This document shows, one piece after another, positions 1-11,498 of a stretch of 64,000 nucleotides of DNA. Positions within the stretch are counted from its first letter, which is position 1; each line of letters starts with the position of its first letter. A program made the translations under genes and the position numbers. Under the pieces are notes generated by a model. That model did not search any database. It saw nothing but the letters and a program-made list of their open reading frames with translations, and had not been told where the DNA came from. Source of the DNA: Sordariomycetes sp. S80-01Y (taxonomy: Eukaryota > Ascomycota > Sordariomycetes); NCBI GenBank assembly GCA_037042185.1, contig JAXQJY010000027.1, positions 1,860,001 through 1,924,000 on the forward strand. Reading direction: 5' to 3'.

Positions 1-2456
1 GCTGCCCGCAACATTGCAGAGCGGAACGAGACCAGGAACATTTGGCCAGTTCGACGTCTCCGATTCCCTGAAGTCAGTCCATTGACCACTGGCGACGGCA
101 AGCTACTCGACGTTCAATTCAGATCGAGCGGTGCTGTCGATGAGACTAACGACTCAACTCACGTTCAAACCCAGGTGGACAAGCTTCGTGCCGAAGGGTT
201 CACCGGGAAAGGTATCAAGGTTGGCATTGTTGACAGTGGCATTGATTACAAGAATCCGGCGTTAGGCGGCTGCTTCGGCGATGGTTGTGTCATATCGTTC
301 GGGTATGATCTTGCTGGTGATGAGCTTCCCGCGGAGGACGGGGAGCACATTCCTGACGACGACCCGTGGGAAGGTTGTTTCGGCCACGGTACTCACGTGG
401 CTGGCATTGTCGCAGCCCAACCGAACCCGTACGGCTTTACCGGGGTTGCCCCTGGAGCTGAAATCGGCATGTTTAAGTGCAGTGCCGGCTGCCAGGGCTA
501 CACGTCAACCGATATCTTGATCGCCGGGCTCAGCAAAGCATACGAGTCTGGCAGCGACATCATCTCCATCTCCGCTGGCAACACTGCCAACTGGGCTGAA
601 GACCCTTGGGCAGTCGTGGCTTCGCGGATTGTGGACAAAGGCGTTCCCGTGATTGTTGCAAACGGCAACGGAGGGGACTATGGTCTATTCCAAGCTAGTG
701 CCCCGGCAGTAGGCAAAGGCGTTGCTGCCGTTGGGTCAACAGACAACACCAAGGTCCCAATCCTCCTCTCCGAGAGCACTTTCCGTGTGGGCAACGGCAC
801 GGAAGAGAAGTTTGGATGGATCAGTGGCGAACCAGCTTTGCCCACAAACTCGAGCGTCAGTCTGCCCCTGTGGCCTGTACCTGGGGAAGACAATGCCTGT
901 AACCCTTTGCCTCAGGGTACTCCTGACCTCGCTGGAAAGATAGCCCTGGTGCACCTCCAGGGATCCTCGGCATGCAGCCCGAGAGATCAAACCCTGAACA
1001 TCGCCGAGGCGGGAGGAAAACACATTCTATTCTACACCTCGAGCAACGTGTGAGAGCTGAACCAGAGCGATCCTGAATATTGGCTAACCTCGACAGCACC
1101 ACGACAGGGGTATACGCTGGCGTCGCCGTGGTCAAGGCCGTCGGTATGGTGACGCCTCATCAAGCCGCAGCCTGGTTACACGCTATGTCACAAGACAAAG
1201 AGATCATTGTTGATATGCACCTTGGCAAATCGTACGTTGAGCAGACCAAGAATGACGAGTCTCCTGGAGTCTATTCCTTCTTCAGCAGTTGGGGTCCAAC
1301 CTGGGACATGTCTGATCTCAAGCCCACATTTGGAGCACCAGGTGGGTATTATCTCTCAACGTTCCCGATGAGTGAGGGGGGAGTCGCCGTCATGAGTGGA
1401 ACTTCTATGGCGGCACCACACATGGCTGGTGTGTACGCTCTACTTGCTGAGGCAAGGGGAACGAAGAATCCCAAAGAGCTGATGAGCATCCTTGCATCTA
1501 CGGCAGAACTGACAAAGTGGTACGACCGGGAGAAGATCGGGACTCAGCTGGCACCAGTGGTCCAACAAGGATCAGGCGAAGTCCGGGCGTATGATGCCGC
1601 CCATTTGAAGGTTTTCCCGGACAAGAACAGCGTCAGTCTTGGGGATAGCGACCACTTCGAAGGCAACCAGACTTTCAGCCTCAAGAACACCGGCGATGTG
1701 GATGCAACATTCTTCCTGGCGCACCGCAAAGCACCTACTGCGTATCACTTCCAGCCAGGCACGCGCCTAACACCCGTTCTCAGTCCCTCAATTGTCGACG
1801 ATGCCGCCGAGGTCGTTTTCGAGTCTGCAGAGATCGTGGTGCCAGCAGGTGGCAAGGCCAACGTGAGCTTCAGCGTCATTCCTCCATCAAACCTCGACGA
1901 GAAGATCTTACCCGTGTATGGAGGGTACATCAAGCTGACTAGCCCCGATGCACCGACCCTGACCGTCCCTTACTTCGGAATCCACGGCAGTCTAAGAGAC
2001 ACTCCAGTGCTCATCCGTGAGGATGTCAAGTACGTCGACTCGGGCGATTTGAACACAGAGATTCCTGCCAACGTCACATTCGAAATACCGCGCCCACAGA
2101 AAGGCGAAGATCCCGACAGCCTTTATGGAAGAGGGCCAACTGCCAACATACAGTTCATGATGGGCAGCCGCCTCCTGAGAGTCGATGTCGTGCCGCTTGG
2201 CAAAATTGGTTTGCCAACCAGGGAGTGGCTTGGATATCAGACGGTTGGACAAGTACCGTCGTACCCGCGTGAATGGGTAACGAGCGGCACCATTTTCCGC
2301 AACTTTGTTGGCATGACGGCTGAAGGTAACATTGTGCCAAACGGTTCGTACAAATTCGTGCTGAGCGCGGTGCGTGTGTATGGTGACAAAGACAATGAGG
2401 ATGACTGGGACGTTGTCGAGCTGCCGGCCTTTAACATCAAGTATAAGGGTGTGTGA
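1..2456 (+). CDS. Secreted subtilisin-like serine protease (S8A), 5' end missing
   Basis: The frame is open from base 1, so the N-terminus (signal peptide and I9-type propeptide expected) lies outside the window. There are two exons, 1-1049 and 1097-2456. A 47-base intron, GTGAGA..CAG with branch GCTAAC at 1083, removes the apparent stop at 1051 and restores frame. The visible protein is 802 residues. The catalytic triad is Asp about 78 (GIVDSGIDY), His about 132 (GHGTHVAG) and Ser about 453 (SGTSMAAPH); the oxyanion Asn is probably in VIVANGNGG. About 200 residues between His and Ser form a PA-like insert, and a Fn3-like/DUF1034-type region follows the catalytic domain. This layout matches fungal 'minor extracellular protease vpr' subtilases. 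The family degrades extracellular protein; secretion is inferred because the leader is not visible. It stands alone, followed by a same-strand gene 586 bases on. Confidence 0.93.
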
Positions 2457-3042
2457 GCCGTCTACAACTGAGACACCAAAGATTGTGAGATGGCATCTGA
2501 CCAGCAGGGGAATATTTCAGATGCATGAGTTTATAGACGATCTCGGGTCACGGGGACTTGGAAATCCATCAAGTTCAAAGCTTAGTTGCCAGTGCCAATG
2601 CCGATGCAGTGAAGGTGGAGGTGGAGAAGAAGGGGAGGAGAGTTGGAGAAGACGTGACGTTGATCTTGTCCCAATGCGGAGGCCGCCGCAGGTCCACAGG
2701 TGCTGACATAATCGCCACTGCTCGTTGAAAGCAGCAGCAGACCCCAGTCTTGGGAAAGCTTGGAAGTCTAAGGAATAAGTGCCCCGCCATCGCTTCGTTG
2801 CAGCCGAGACACCTTTTCTCGACGATAATTGTCTCCTTCGACCCAGCCGGACCCTCGGTTCTTGATCATATTGAGTCTCTTAGCACTTCTGCAACCTACA
2901 ACCTGATCGCCTGATCGCCCGCCAGAGTCGCCGTCTCCTCAGTCTTGGACCCTGAATATTGGACCCTTACTTTAGATCCGATAGCCGAGTCTTGGATGGC
3001 ACATCAACCCCACCAACATCATCACTCTGAACCTTTTCCGTC
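2457..3042. other. Intergenic: 3' region of protease and promoter of DUF255 gene
   Basis: 586 bases between two same-strand genes. I see no coding sequence. The part just upstream of 3043 is C/T-rich, as is usual for fungal promoters and leaders. Confidence 0.6.
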
Positions 3043-5348
3043 ATGGTCGCCTCTGAGCTCACGGCCTCAGCCAAGGCCATGGCCCTGGGCATGATACCTT
3101 CAGAGGGGGGAGAGTCGGTCGGCGCCGCCGTCGTACCGGGTCCTTTGCGCAATCGCGCTGTTGAGAGCTCCAATCCATTTGTCCAGGGTCTTGCGACCAG
3201 CCCGGTGGCGTGGCAGCCCTTGGACGATGCCACCATTGAGAGGGCCAAGAAGGAGCACAAACTCATCTTTATGCACATTGGATACAAGGCCTGTCATCGT
3301 CAGTGCCCATCTGAGTCGCTTCATAGGTTCCCTTGAGTTTGCTAACAAGATCAGATTGCCGTTTGATGGCCACAGAGTCATTTGCTAACACCGAATGCGC
3401 CGCGGTGCTCAATGAGCACTTCGTTCCAATTGCTTTGGACCGAGATGAGTGTCCCCACCTGGACACAATCTACATGAACTATGTCCAAGCTGTCAGTAAT
3501 TCAGGCGGCTGGCCCTTGAATCTATTCCTCACCCCTAACCTGGAACCTGTCTTTGGGGGGACCTACTGGCCATGCACCTCGACCACCCGGCGGGTTCCGG
3601 GAGACGGTGGGGAGGAGCAGCTAGATTTCCTCTCCATCGTAAAAAAGGTGCGCAACATTTGGCGAGACCAGGAGGCGCGTTGCAGAAAGGAAGCAACCGA
3701 AGTGGTGGCGCAGCTTAGAGACTTCGCTGCGGAGGGCACCTTGGGCACGAGGAGTTTGACGGCGACCCAAAGTATAGCCCCCATGAACACAACCACCTCC
3801 ACACCTGGGACTCCTTCGAGCACACGCAAGACGACAGTCCCCAGCGAGCTGGACCTGGACCAGCTGGAGGAAGCTTACACTCACATCGCTGGCACATTCG
3901 ACCCAGTCTACGGTGGCTTTGGCTTGGCTCCAAAGTTCGTCACATCACCCAAACTGGGCTTCTTGTTACGACTCTCATCTTTTCCCGGACCAGTACAAGA
4001 TGTTGTCGGCGAGACAGAGTGCCAACATGCCACCGAGATGGCATTGACAACCTTGCGTCGAATCCGTGACGGAGCTTTGCGCGACCACGTGGGCGGTACT
4101 GGATTCGCCCGCTTTGCCATCACTCCGGACTGGACAATACCCAATTTCGAAAAGATGGTGGTGGACAACGCCCTACTTCTATCTCTGTATGTCGAGGCGT
4201 GGCAGCGCAGCGGTGGGCAGGAGGATAGCGAGTTCTTCGACGTAGTGGTGGAGTTGGTCAATTACTTGACTGAATCGCCCATCGCTCTCCCAAGCGGCGG
4301 CTTTGCGTCAAGTGAGGCAGCCGACTCGTCCTACAAGAGAGGGGACGAGGACATACGCGAGGGAGCTTACCATTTATGGACGAGGCGCGAATTCGACTCC
4401 GCGGTAGACAGTGTCGATAAAGCCGCCACCAAAGTCGCTGCAGCATACTTTGGGGTTTTAGAAGACGGCAACGTGGATGAGGCTCATGACCCGAACGACG
4501 ATTTCATCAACCAGAACATCCTCGCCGTCCGAAGAAGTCCCGAGGACCTCAGTAAGCAGTTCAGCGTTCCGGTGCAGACGGTGAAGGAGTACATCAGGGT
4601 CGCCAGGGCGGCCTTGAAGCAGAAGAGAGACAAGGACCGTCCTCGACCGGAGGTTGATGAGAAGGTCATCACGGGATGGAATGGCCTTGTCATCTCGGCA
4701 CTGGCTCGCGCGGCAAGCTCTCTCAAGTCTCTGCGACCAGAACTGTCTTCGAAGGCTATCAGTGCCGCGAAAGGAGCTGTGGACTTCATCAAATCCACTA
4801 TGTGGGATGCGGAAAGGAACATTTTGTACAGGACTTACGCATCCCGCAGGATCAATGAAGGTTTCGCGGACGACTTTGCCTACATGGTTTTTGGCCTCCT
4901 CGATCTATTCGACACAACAGGCGATGAGAGCCTTCTCGAATTCGCCGATGTCCTTCAGAGTGAGTTTTAAAACCACGTATCTCGCCAATAAGACCACTAA
5001 CACCTGCCAGAAACTCAAATTGCCCTCTTCAACGATCCAGTCGCAGGCGGTTTGTTCTCCACCGTTGCCGACTCGCCGCACACCATCCTCCGTCTCAAAG
5101 ACGGCATGGACACAGCCCTGCCCTCGACGAACGCCATTTCCGTGTCGAACTTGTTCCAACTGGGCGACCTGCTGGCTGACGACAAATTCACGAGCCTGGC
5201 AAGGGAGACGATCGACGCGTTCGAGGCCGAGGTGTTGCAGCATCCTTGGCTGTTCCCTGGGCTGTTGGCCGGTGTTGTCGCTGCGAGGTTAGGGGTTCAA
5301 AAGACCGAGAAGGACGTCAAGTACAGAAGCTCGAGGGAGAAGGCATGA
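3043..5348 (+). CDS. DUF255 thioredoxin-fold protein, SSP411/SPATA20/YyaL family
   Basis: Three exons: 3043-3298, 3355-4959 and 5011-5348, coding for 732 residues. The first intron (56 bases, GTCAGT..CAG, branch GCTAAC) falls inside the redox motif; splicing gives KACHHCRLMATESF, a CxxC motif like the CHWCHVM of bacterial and animal members. N-terminal thioredoxin-like domain about residues 50-230, followed by the alpha/alpha-toroid region (GGFGLAPKF, HVGGTGFARF, NFEKMVVDNA, ITGWNGLVISALARA), which resembles N-acylglucosamine 2-epimerase folds. The C-terminal exon (GGLFSTVADSP, NAISVSNL) is also typical. The family's molecular role is unsettled; in mammals the member is linked to spermatogenesis. 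The residue between the two cysteines' histidines depends on the intron call. Start 3043 is the first ATG in frame. Confidence 0.9.
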
Positions 5349-5705
5349 TTCAACCTGGGCTGTGAGAATCACGGAATGCTGTACATGCGGGGCCATTTCT
5401 CCCGCGGCAAAGGCGGATTCAGGGGCCGCATGTCATAAGCTCGGTGTATATACTTCAGTGTGCAAGTAGAAGAAGTGTTTCCGGCTACAACTACATGCTC
5501 TGCTTCACAGCTTCATCGACTGCAAATTCACGCGCATATGTTTGCTCAAAGTTATTCGACTTGTCAGGGGGTATCTAATTTACAACAGCCACCCCTCCAG
5601 CTCCTTTTAAACCTATGGCTTACTCCTCGTACACCACAACATGCCTCTGTGAGGGTTGGCGCAATGGCCCTGGAACAAAAGAAAAATACAGTGCGCGCAT
5701 CCTTC
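5349..5705. other. Convergent intergenic region
   Basis: 357 bases between the ends of two converging genes; expected to hold both 3' UTRs. I saw no conserved ORF. Confidence 0.6.
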
Positions 5706-7488
5706 TCATTTCCGAATCAGGTTGGAGAAGAAGCTCTGTAGCTGCTCGGTGTCGTACTGCTGGGTGACCTGAGGCTCTGCCGGTTCGGTTTCCGTCTCCT
5801 GGGGTTCTGGCGATGCGTATGCGTTACGGTCCTGTCCTAGTGTCAGCAAGCCTTCCTGGGTGATCCGCTCTTCGGTGCTCACCTTCAGACGCTGCAGCAT
5901 GTCATCCGCATCGACATGGATACCGCCGACGTTGAACTGCACAGGGCCAATGTGCTCGCTGACATCATTCTCCATGCCCTTCGTCAAAGCATCCGTCTCT
6001 GGCATAGCGGTCTTGCCGTCCGTGCCAGCCTTTGCCTTGAAAGCCTCCAAGATCTTGAGTTGGGCTTCCAGGAAGTCCTGTGTATCATCGCTCTGCACCG
6101 TCACCTCTGTCTCGTTCATTGCATTTTCCACCACGGCGAGACCTCCGCTGTTGGGTTCCTGACACCACTCTTCGTACCGCGCGATCGCGCTCTCGGTCTG
6201 AAGAGGCTCATTCGTCTCGTTCGCGGCATGCTTATTCTGTTCCAACGTCTCGAGGTTGCATGGCTCCGTGCCGAAGCGTTCGTCGATGTCTTCCGCCCAG
6301 CCTTGTGATACGGCCTCGGCCTCGAAGGTTCCACCCAGCACACGAATCTTGCCCCAGGAATCCCAGTTCGGCGGCACGACGATCTTATCGCGGTCGATGA
6401 CGTTATGTTTCAGGGGCGAGCGCTTCAGCAGGGACGTTATTCCGAGAGTTGAGTGGATGAGCGACGGCAGTTGGGAGGTTGCGTTGGAGGAGGTGTAGAT
6501 GAGCGACGCGCCGTCTATCTCTGTCAGTTTGATCTTCTGGGCAGGAATGTGACATGACTTACGCCGCAAGAGTACCGTTCGCAGATATTGCAGGACTGTG
6601 TCAAAATCGGGTTCTTTCCAACCATGGTTCTTCTCCAGGAATTCCATCCTTTGGGCCTAAGAGATGTTAGTCGGTTTGGCTGGACTACGCGTAGGGGCGA
6701 TTTACATTTTGGCAGACAACAGACAGTGGCAAACCCAAAGGATCAGACCACTCGCCTGGTCCCAGAGGTAGTGAACCATCGCCGTCTCCAGACGCAGCCG
6801 TTGCCGAAGGTGTGCCGTCCAAATTTGTCGAGGCACCCCCTCGCCCCCTGTTCTTCCACGAGTCCATTATCTCCTCCATCTCACCGTGCTCTTCGTTACC
6901 AAGCTTCCCAGTAACCGATCGAAACAATAGAATCCATTGGCATATTTGTCGGACCCATAGATGCGGTGTTGCCCAGTCAAGTAAAATCACGAGCGCGGTA
7001 TTCGGGATCGCTGCGGGCGTGAGTAACGGCGCGACAAGATTTGCGAACTCGTCGGAGGGTTGTGAAAGAAGATAGAGCGAGACGCGAGCAAGGGTGTCTG
7101 GCTCCCGTCAGCATGTCAACGAGGTCCAGAATCGCTAGGCCTACCATCTTGGTCTGCGTCCAAAACGTCGTAGTATGTGTATCCAAGTGCGAAGTTGTTG
7201 GCAAGTGGTGGGATCTTAGAGACATCGAGGTTACGCTTCGATTCTCGGGCGGACAAGGAATCTAGGAACTCTCGTTGCGATTCAGGTGTACCTCCTGGAA
7301 CAAAATCAGCCCATATCATTGCCTAGAGGGTGGGGTCTCGTACCCAGCACGAGCAGGTTCTTCTCTGGTAGCCGCTTCCCGCTGGCCACCGACTCCAGCA
7401 TCGATGTCCAAAGGTTCTTCTTCTGCTCGACACCGCGGCCATCTGCTTCCCCTGAGGCGGTGGACTGCCGTGGTGTAGCGGCATCCAT
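5706..7488 (-). CDS. Cytoplasmic dynein 1 light intermediate chain
   Basis: Six exons on the minus strand: 7344-7488, 7145-7294, 6706-7097, 6563-6656, 5883-6514 and 5706-5831, totalling 512 residues. The first three introns are well marked (GTACGA, GTAGGC and GTAAAT donors). Intron 4 was placed at 6515-6562 because it yields LLRHGASLIYT, the conserved family motif; intron 5 (5832-5882) gives QRLKDRNAYASPEP. Family marks: NLWTSMLESV, RLPEKNLLVLGGTPES, WILLF, NWDSWGKIRVL, and a C-terminal LQSFFSNLIRK helix expected for adaptor binding. As in other fungi, the animal Walker A lysine is absent (GGTPESQ in its place), so nucleotide hydrolysis is unlikely. The protein binds the dynein heavy chain and links the motor to cargo adaptors. 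Its start is 674 bases from the divergent ist3 gene. Confidence 0.9.
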
Positions 7489-8162
7489 GTCCGCAAAATC
7501 TTCTAAGGCTCTACTATTGAGCTAATCCGGCTCGTCTCGAGGTGTTCGTTGGTCATGGATCGAATCAAAGGCTTGTCGTCGCGTCGGTACAGGCGAGGCG
7601 ACGCGCTCAATATCGTTTATTCGGCGGCTTAAAATGATCGCGGCAACATCTCGTCAGCCAGCTTCTCCACTGGCCGGTCGTCAAATCGTCGACCCGGCGG
7701 TTGAGGGCAACAAATCGTCTTGAGGGGTCAAGGTGGTCGTCGAAAAACGTGGGTGTTGTAGGGATCCGAGCATCTGGTCGTCCACCTCCTTGGGCAAATG
7801 AGACCTGGGTCGCGTCACGGGAAATTGGTCCGCACTGTGACGCAGGGGCCGACGAGCGCCCCTAAGCACAGTACGAGCCGCGGGCTTCTGCTTTAAATGA
7901 AATAAGTCGATGAGAACTCGCAACAGAAAGTGTCATGTGTGTGAAGGGAGACATATTTATCAAGAAGAAATATGTGCAAGGCCTGTACCTCTTTTGGCGA
8001 GCTTCAACTGCAAGTTTGGGTTCGTTGTGCAAGACGTTGGCGATCTTGAATTGGCGACCAATCACAGCAATCCCACCTCGGCAGCTCCAAATATCGTCAT
8101 CCCGTCGCGGTCAACTTTTTGGATATGCTTCAACACCGCGAGTTGCATTTCAGGTCAACAAT
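7489..8162. other. Divergent promoter region between dynein LIC and ist3
   Basis: 674 bases between two divergent start codons. No coding sequence was recognised; it should carry both promoters and 5' UTRs. Confidence 0.6.
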
Positions 8163-9172
8163 ATGAATCAAATACGAGCGATCCAAGCGCTCAACAAGAA
8201 GGAAATTGAAAATGGAATGTGAGTGCCAAAGTTGAAGCCAGACTACATCCCGAGCTAACAACAAGCAGTTCCCCAGAGGCGTCCTGGCACGTCGACTACC
8301 GCGACACGGCCTACATCTACTTCGGTGGCCTCCCTTTCGAACTCTCCGAAGGCGATATAATCACAATCTTCTCCCAATTTGGCGATCCAACCTTTCTGAA
8401 ACTTGCGCGCGACAAGGAAACAGGCAAGTCCAAGGGCTTCGGTTGGCTCAAGTACGAGGATCAACGCAGCACCGACCTTGCGGTTGACAATCTTGGTGGC
8501 GCGGAGATCTCGAAGAGGATCATACGAGTGGACCATGCGCGCTATAAGCCCAGAGACGATGAGGACCCGGACGAGTTCAAGGTCGGGTGGGAGGATATAC
8601 AAAGGAAAGAAGGGAAGGACGTCGACGAAGAGGAGAGCGAGGAGGAGGAAGAACGGAGGCCAGCTTTACCAGAAGAAAAGGAGCTGGCCATGCTGATGAG
8701 AGACCACGATGACGATGATCCGATGAAGGGATTCCTAATCGAGGAAAAGAAGAAGGAAGTGGAGGAAGCGCGGGAACGAGCAGACCGGAAGGAGAAGCGG
8801 CATCGTCACAGATCGCATCATTCACATAAATCCCGGAGAGAGGATGAGGCAGATGAGCATCGCAGGCCACACCGACATGGAGAGGATGGGCGCAGTTCGC
8901 GCAGGCATCGAGACCGTGATGACTCAAGGCCGCGAGAATCGCGGAGGCACAGAGACAGAGACGGTTCAAGAGATGGCGGAAGGGAAAGGAATCGGCACAG
9001 AGATGATGATGATCGAGAACGTCGAAAAGAGCGTGATCGTGACAGGAGACGCCATGAGCGCGAGGATTCGGACAGGCCACGGAGACGTCACAGAAGTGAT
9101 CACGACAAAGATGAGCATCGGGAAAAGTCTAGGCCAAGCAGAAGTCAATCGCCACGGCGGCGGGACGATTAG
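8163..9172 (+). CDS. ist3: U2 snRNP/RES-complex RNA-binding protein Ist3 (Cwf29, RBMX2)
   Basis: Exons 8163-8218 and 8269-9172, split by a 50-base intron (GTGAGT..CAG, branch GCTAAC), coding for 319 residues. The N-terminus MNQIRAIQALNKKE and the following SWHVDYRDTAY are the Ist3/RBMX2 signature. One RRM follows at about residues 33-111, with RNP2 (IYFGGL) and RNP1 (KGFGWLKY), then KRIIRVDHARYKPR. From about residue 140 the protein is acidic and then strongly Arg/Asp/Ser/His-rich, an RS/RD-like tail much longer than in yeast. In yeast Ist3 joins Bud13 and Pml1 in the RES complex, which helps splicing and nuclear retention of pre-mRNA; nuclear location is inferred from that. The start is fixed by the conserved N-terminus. 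Confidence 0.94.
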
Positions 9173-9276
9173 CGAGAGTCAACGGTAACTAATGATCACA
9201 ATACAAAACACCTCTGTGCTACCCATGCCCAATAACGCCATCCCTAGTTTCCCAAAGCGATACTACCGAAAACCCC

Positions 9277-10518
9277 TTAAGCATTGCGCAGATACCGTTT
9301 CCAACCTTCCCTTGCACAGAAGCGCTTCCCTTCGTCACCCTCGCCAATCACAAACTTCTCCCAGCGGGCATCAGTCCCTGCGCCAAGAACGATGAGAGAC
9401 TCCTCAGATATCCAGCCAATTAACCCCTTAGCCGGCTTTGTCGTCCCAAGCACTGTGTCGTGCGACAACGGCACCCCTCCCAAGGATCCATCGTCTCCCG
9501 ACTCGAAAGGCGCGGACGCAAAAGAGTAGACGTCAGAGAACATACGAGGCATCATAGGGATCTTGCTGAGGACACCCCATTTACCCTCCTGTGGTGACCC
9601 TGGTTGTCCTTGCTGGCTTCGACGGAACGCATTTGCCTTCCTGGGATGAGGGACGTCAAATATGTGCAAGGTTGATTTGTCCGACGTACATGCCAGCATC
9701 GTACCTGAGGGCGAGAAGCCAAGGGAATAGATCGTTGCCGGGTCAATGCCTCGCCGTAGCTCGGCGATCTTCGCACAGTTTCCTGTCGAGAAGATTCTGA
9801 TCAGGGTCCCGGTCTCGCTGGCGGTAGCCAATACCTCGCCGTCCGGACTGAGCTGCAGAGCACGGAGTGCTGAGCCGTGGGCTGGTACTATGCTGACACT
9901 ACCCGTGGCCAGTTCGACAACCTGCACCTGCCCAGTCGTACGGCCTGGGAAAACCACTTGCTTGTCTGAAATGCAGCACAACCCAAACAGATTGTCAGCA
10001 GTTTGGAAGACGTGAAGAAGGTTGGGCTGTTTGGCAAAGGAGTATATCCTGACTTGGTTCTGGAGCACCACGACTATGTGCGTTCGGCTGAGTTGAATAC
10101 CTCGGACTGGGGTAAGGGCTGCGATCTCGAGGGCGACCTTGCCTTTGACATCGTCCCATACCACGGCCTTGTTCATAGCGAACTTGGGGTTTTTGCCTCC
10201 GCCTACTAGGCCCAGAAAGTTGGTGTTTCCCATCATCTGGACCAGGCCAATGCCAGCGTTGAAATCTGACCTGAGGTCAGTAACTGTTGGTCTGCCAGGA
10301 AGGTCTGGATAGTGTACCTCGGGATGCTTTCAGCTGGCATGACTTTGTGTCGTAGACTAGAGCAGCGTCAACAGCGGCTGCCTCAAGGCTCACCAAGCCG
10401 GCGACTTACTGCAAATACCAGATTCAAGACCAATACTGAAGTGTTTACAGTCGCTGTTAAAAGATACTGAAAGAACAGACGTCGGAGTTGACGTCTCTAT
10501 TGGCTTTCTAACATTCAT
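9277..10518 (-). CDS. hsv2: PROPPIN WD-repeat protein, Hsv2/Atg18 family
   Basis: Three minus-strand exons, 10410-10518, 10318-10356 (39 bases only) and 9277-10265, giving 378 residues. Introns of 53 and 52 bases have GTAAGT and GTACAC donors. The N-terminus reads MNVRKPIETSTPTSVLSVSFN, and WD-like blades follow through NTNFLGLVGGGKNP, GLCCISDKQVVFPGR and ALQLSPDGEVLATASETGTLIR. The phosphoinositide-binding motif of PROPPINs appears as LRRG (IAELRRGIDPATIYSL) instead of FRRG, which favours Hsv2/WDR45-type over Atg18. These seven-bladed propellers bind PI3P and PI(3,5)P2 on endosomes and preautophagosomal membranes and act in autophagy, often in micronucleophagy. The assignment between Hsv2 and Atg18 paralogues would need a tree. 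Confidence 0.92.
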
Positions 10519-11498
10519 GATGGGAGTGTCTTGATCTGCTGAAGATCGGGACGATGTTGTCAGTGCTCACGTCCAGGGTAGTGATGACGACTAGGCGGGA
10601 AAGGGCGGGCTTCGACGTAGGTCGCAGGTCTGCCGCAGCCTGATTAGTGCATGCTGAGAAAAGTAATACTTCGACGCGCGGTTATGGTGCCACCGTAGAT
10701 GAAGCTGCGAAGTGAAGGTGACTCAACCTTCCTGGCTGCCTGATTGACGAAGGAAGGGAGCGTCGGGATGCGGTGATGGCGGGGCTCCGGTGATGAATGT
10801 GCCCCTGTGATCAAGAGGTGCTCGAGATGTTCAAAAGGGCAGCACAAGACAAGTGAAAGACAGAAATGGCGCTCTAAGAACTGTGGTCGACTCCAGTTAC
10901 GGGAACAAGTGAACTGGTTTCAACCCGCCTTCGCTCTAATAACTGTCATCAGGCATGAGGTAGAGCTCGGAGCTACGCGTGTGGCTTGCTGTGGCTACAG
11001 GTGAGCTCGCGCGTGGCTGCCACATAACTGGCACGTGCACGAGCTTGGTGCGGAAGAACTGCCGCCCCGTCGACCTCGCCCGTTGGAGCTTAACGTTGAA
11101 ATTTGGCCTTGGCGCTGTGCACGGACCCTTTCACCTCCCGTCTCTGGGGCAGTTGCGGTCAGGGCTCTTGAGGGTCTCCCTGCCGCTGGAGGCAGCCCCT
11201 AAAGGTCGGGAAGAGTTGGACCCCCCTGAGCGCGACGCAGGAGCCAATGAGGCCCATTGGCTCGCTCGAAATTGCTTGGACCTCACCCTGAACGTGCTGC
11301 ACCACTCCTGGGCAACCGCTTGTCTCTCTGGACATTTTCTCCTTTGCTGCTCTTTTGCACCATCTCGTATCCACGGTCCTCCCTCATACCTTTCTCTTCG
11401 AACAACAGGCTGCATCTCGACCATTGCGGTATCTCGACTCCGTTGTTTTCCCCTCGCCACAAGTCTTTGCCGCGACGAGCAGCAATCCACCAGCAAAC
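10519..11498. other. Divergent promoter region of hsv2 and cdc11
   Basis: 980 bases. The half nearest cdc11 is pyrimidine-rich, which fits a fungal housekeeping promoter and leader. Several open frames cross it but none resembles a protein. Confidence 0.55.

Noticed and set aside
1048-1100. Apparent stop that splits the subtilase into two frames, suggesting a pseudogene
   Set aside because: A 47-base GTGAGA..CAG intron with a GCTAAC branch site restores the frame and joins the PA-like region without loss.
6537-6562. 26-base intron (GTAAGT..CCCAG) in the dynein LIC gene
   Set aside because: Too short for splicing; the acceptor at 6515 gives a 48-base intron and the conserved RHGASLIYT sequence.
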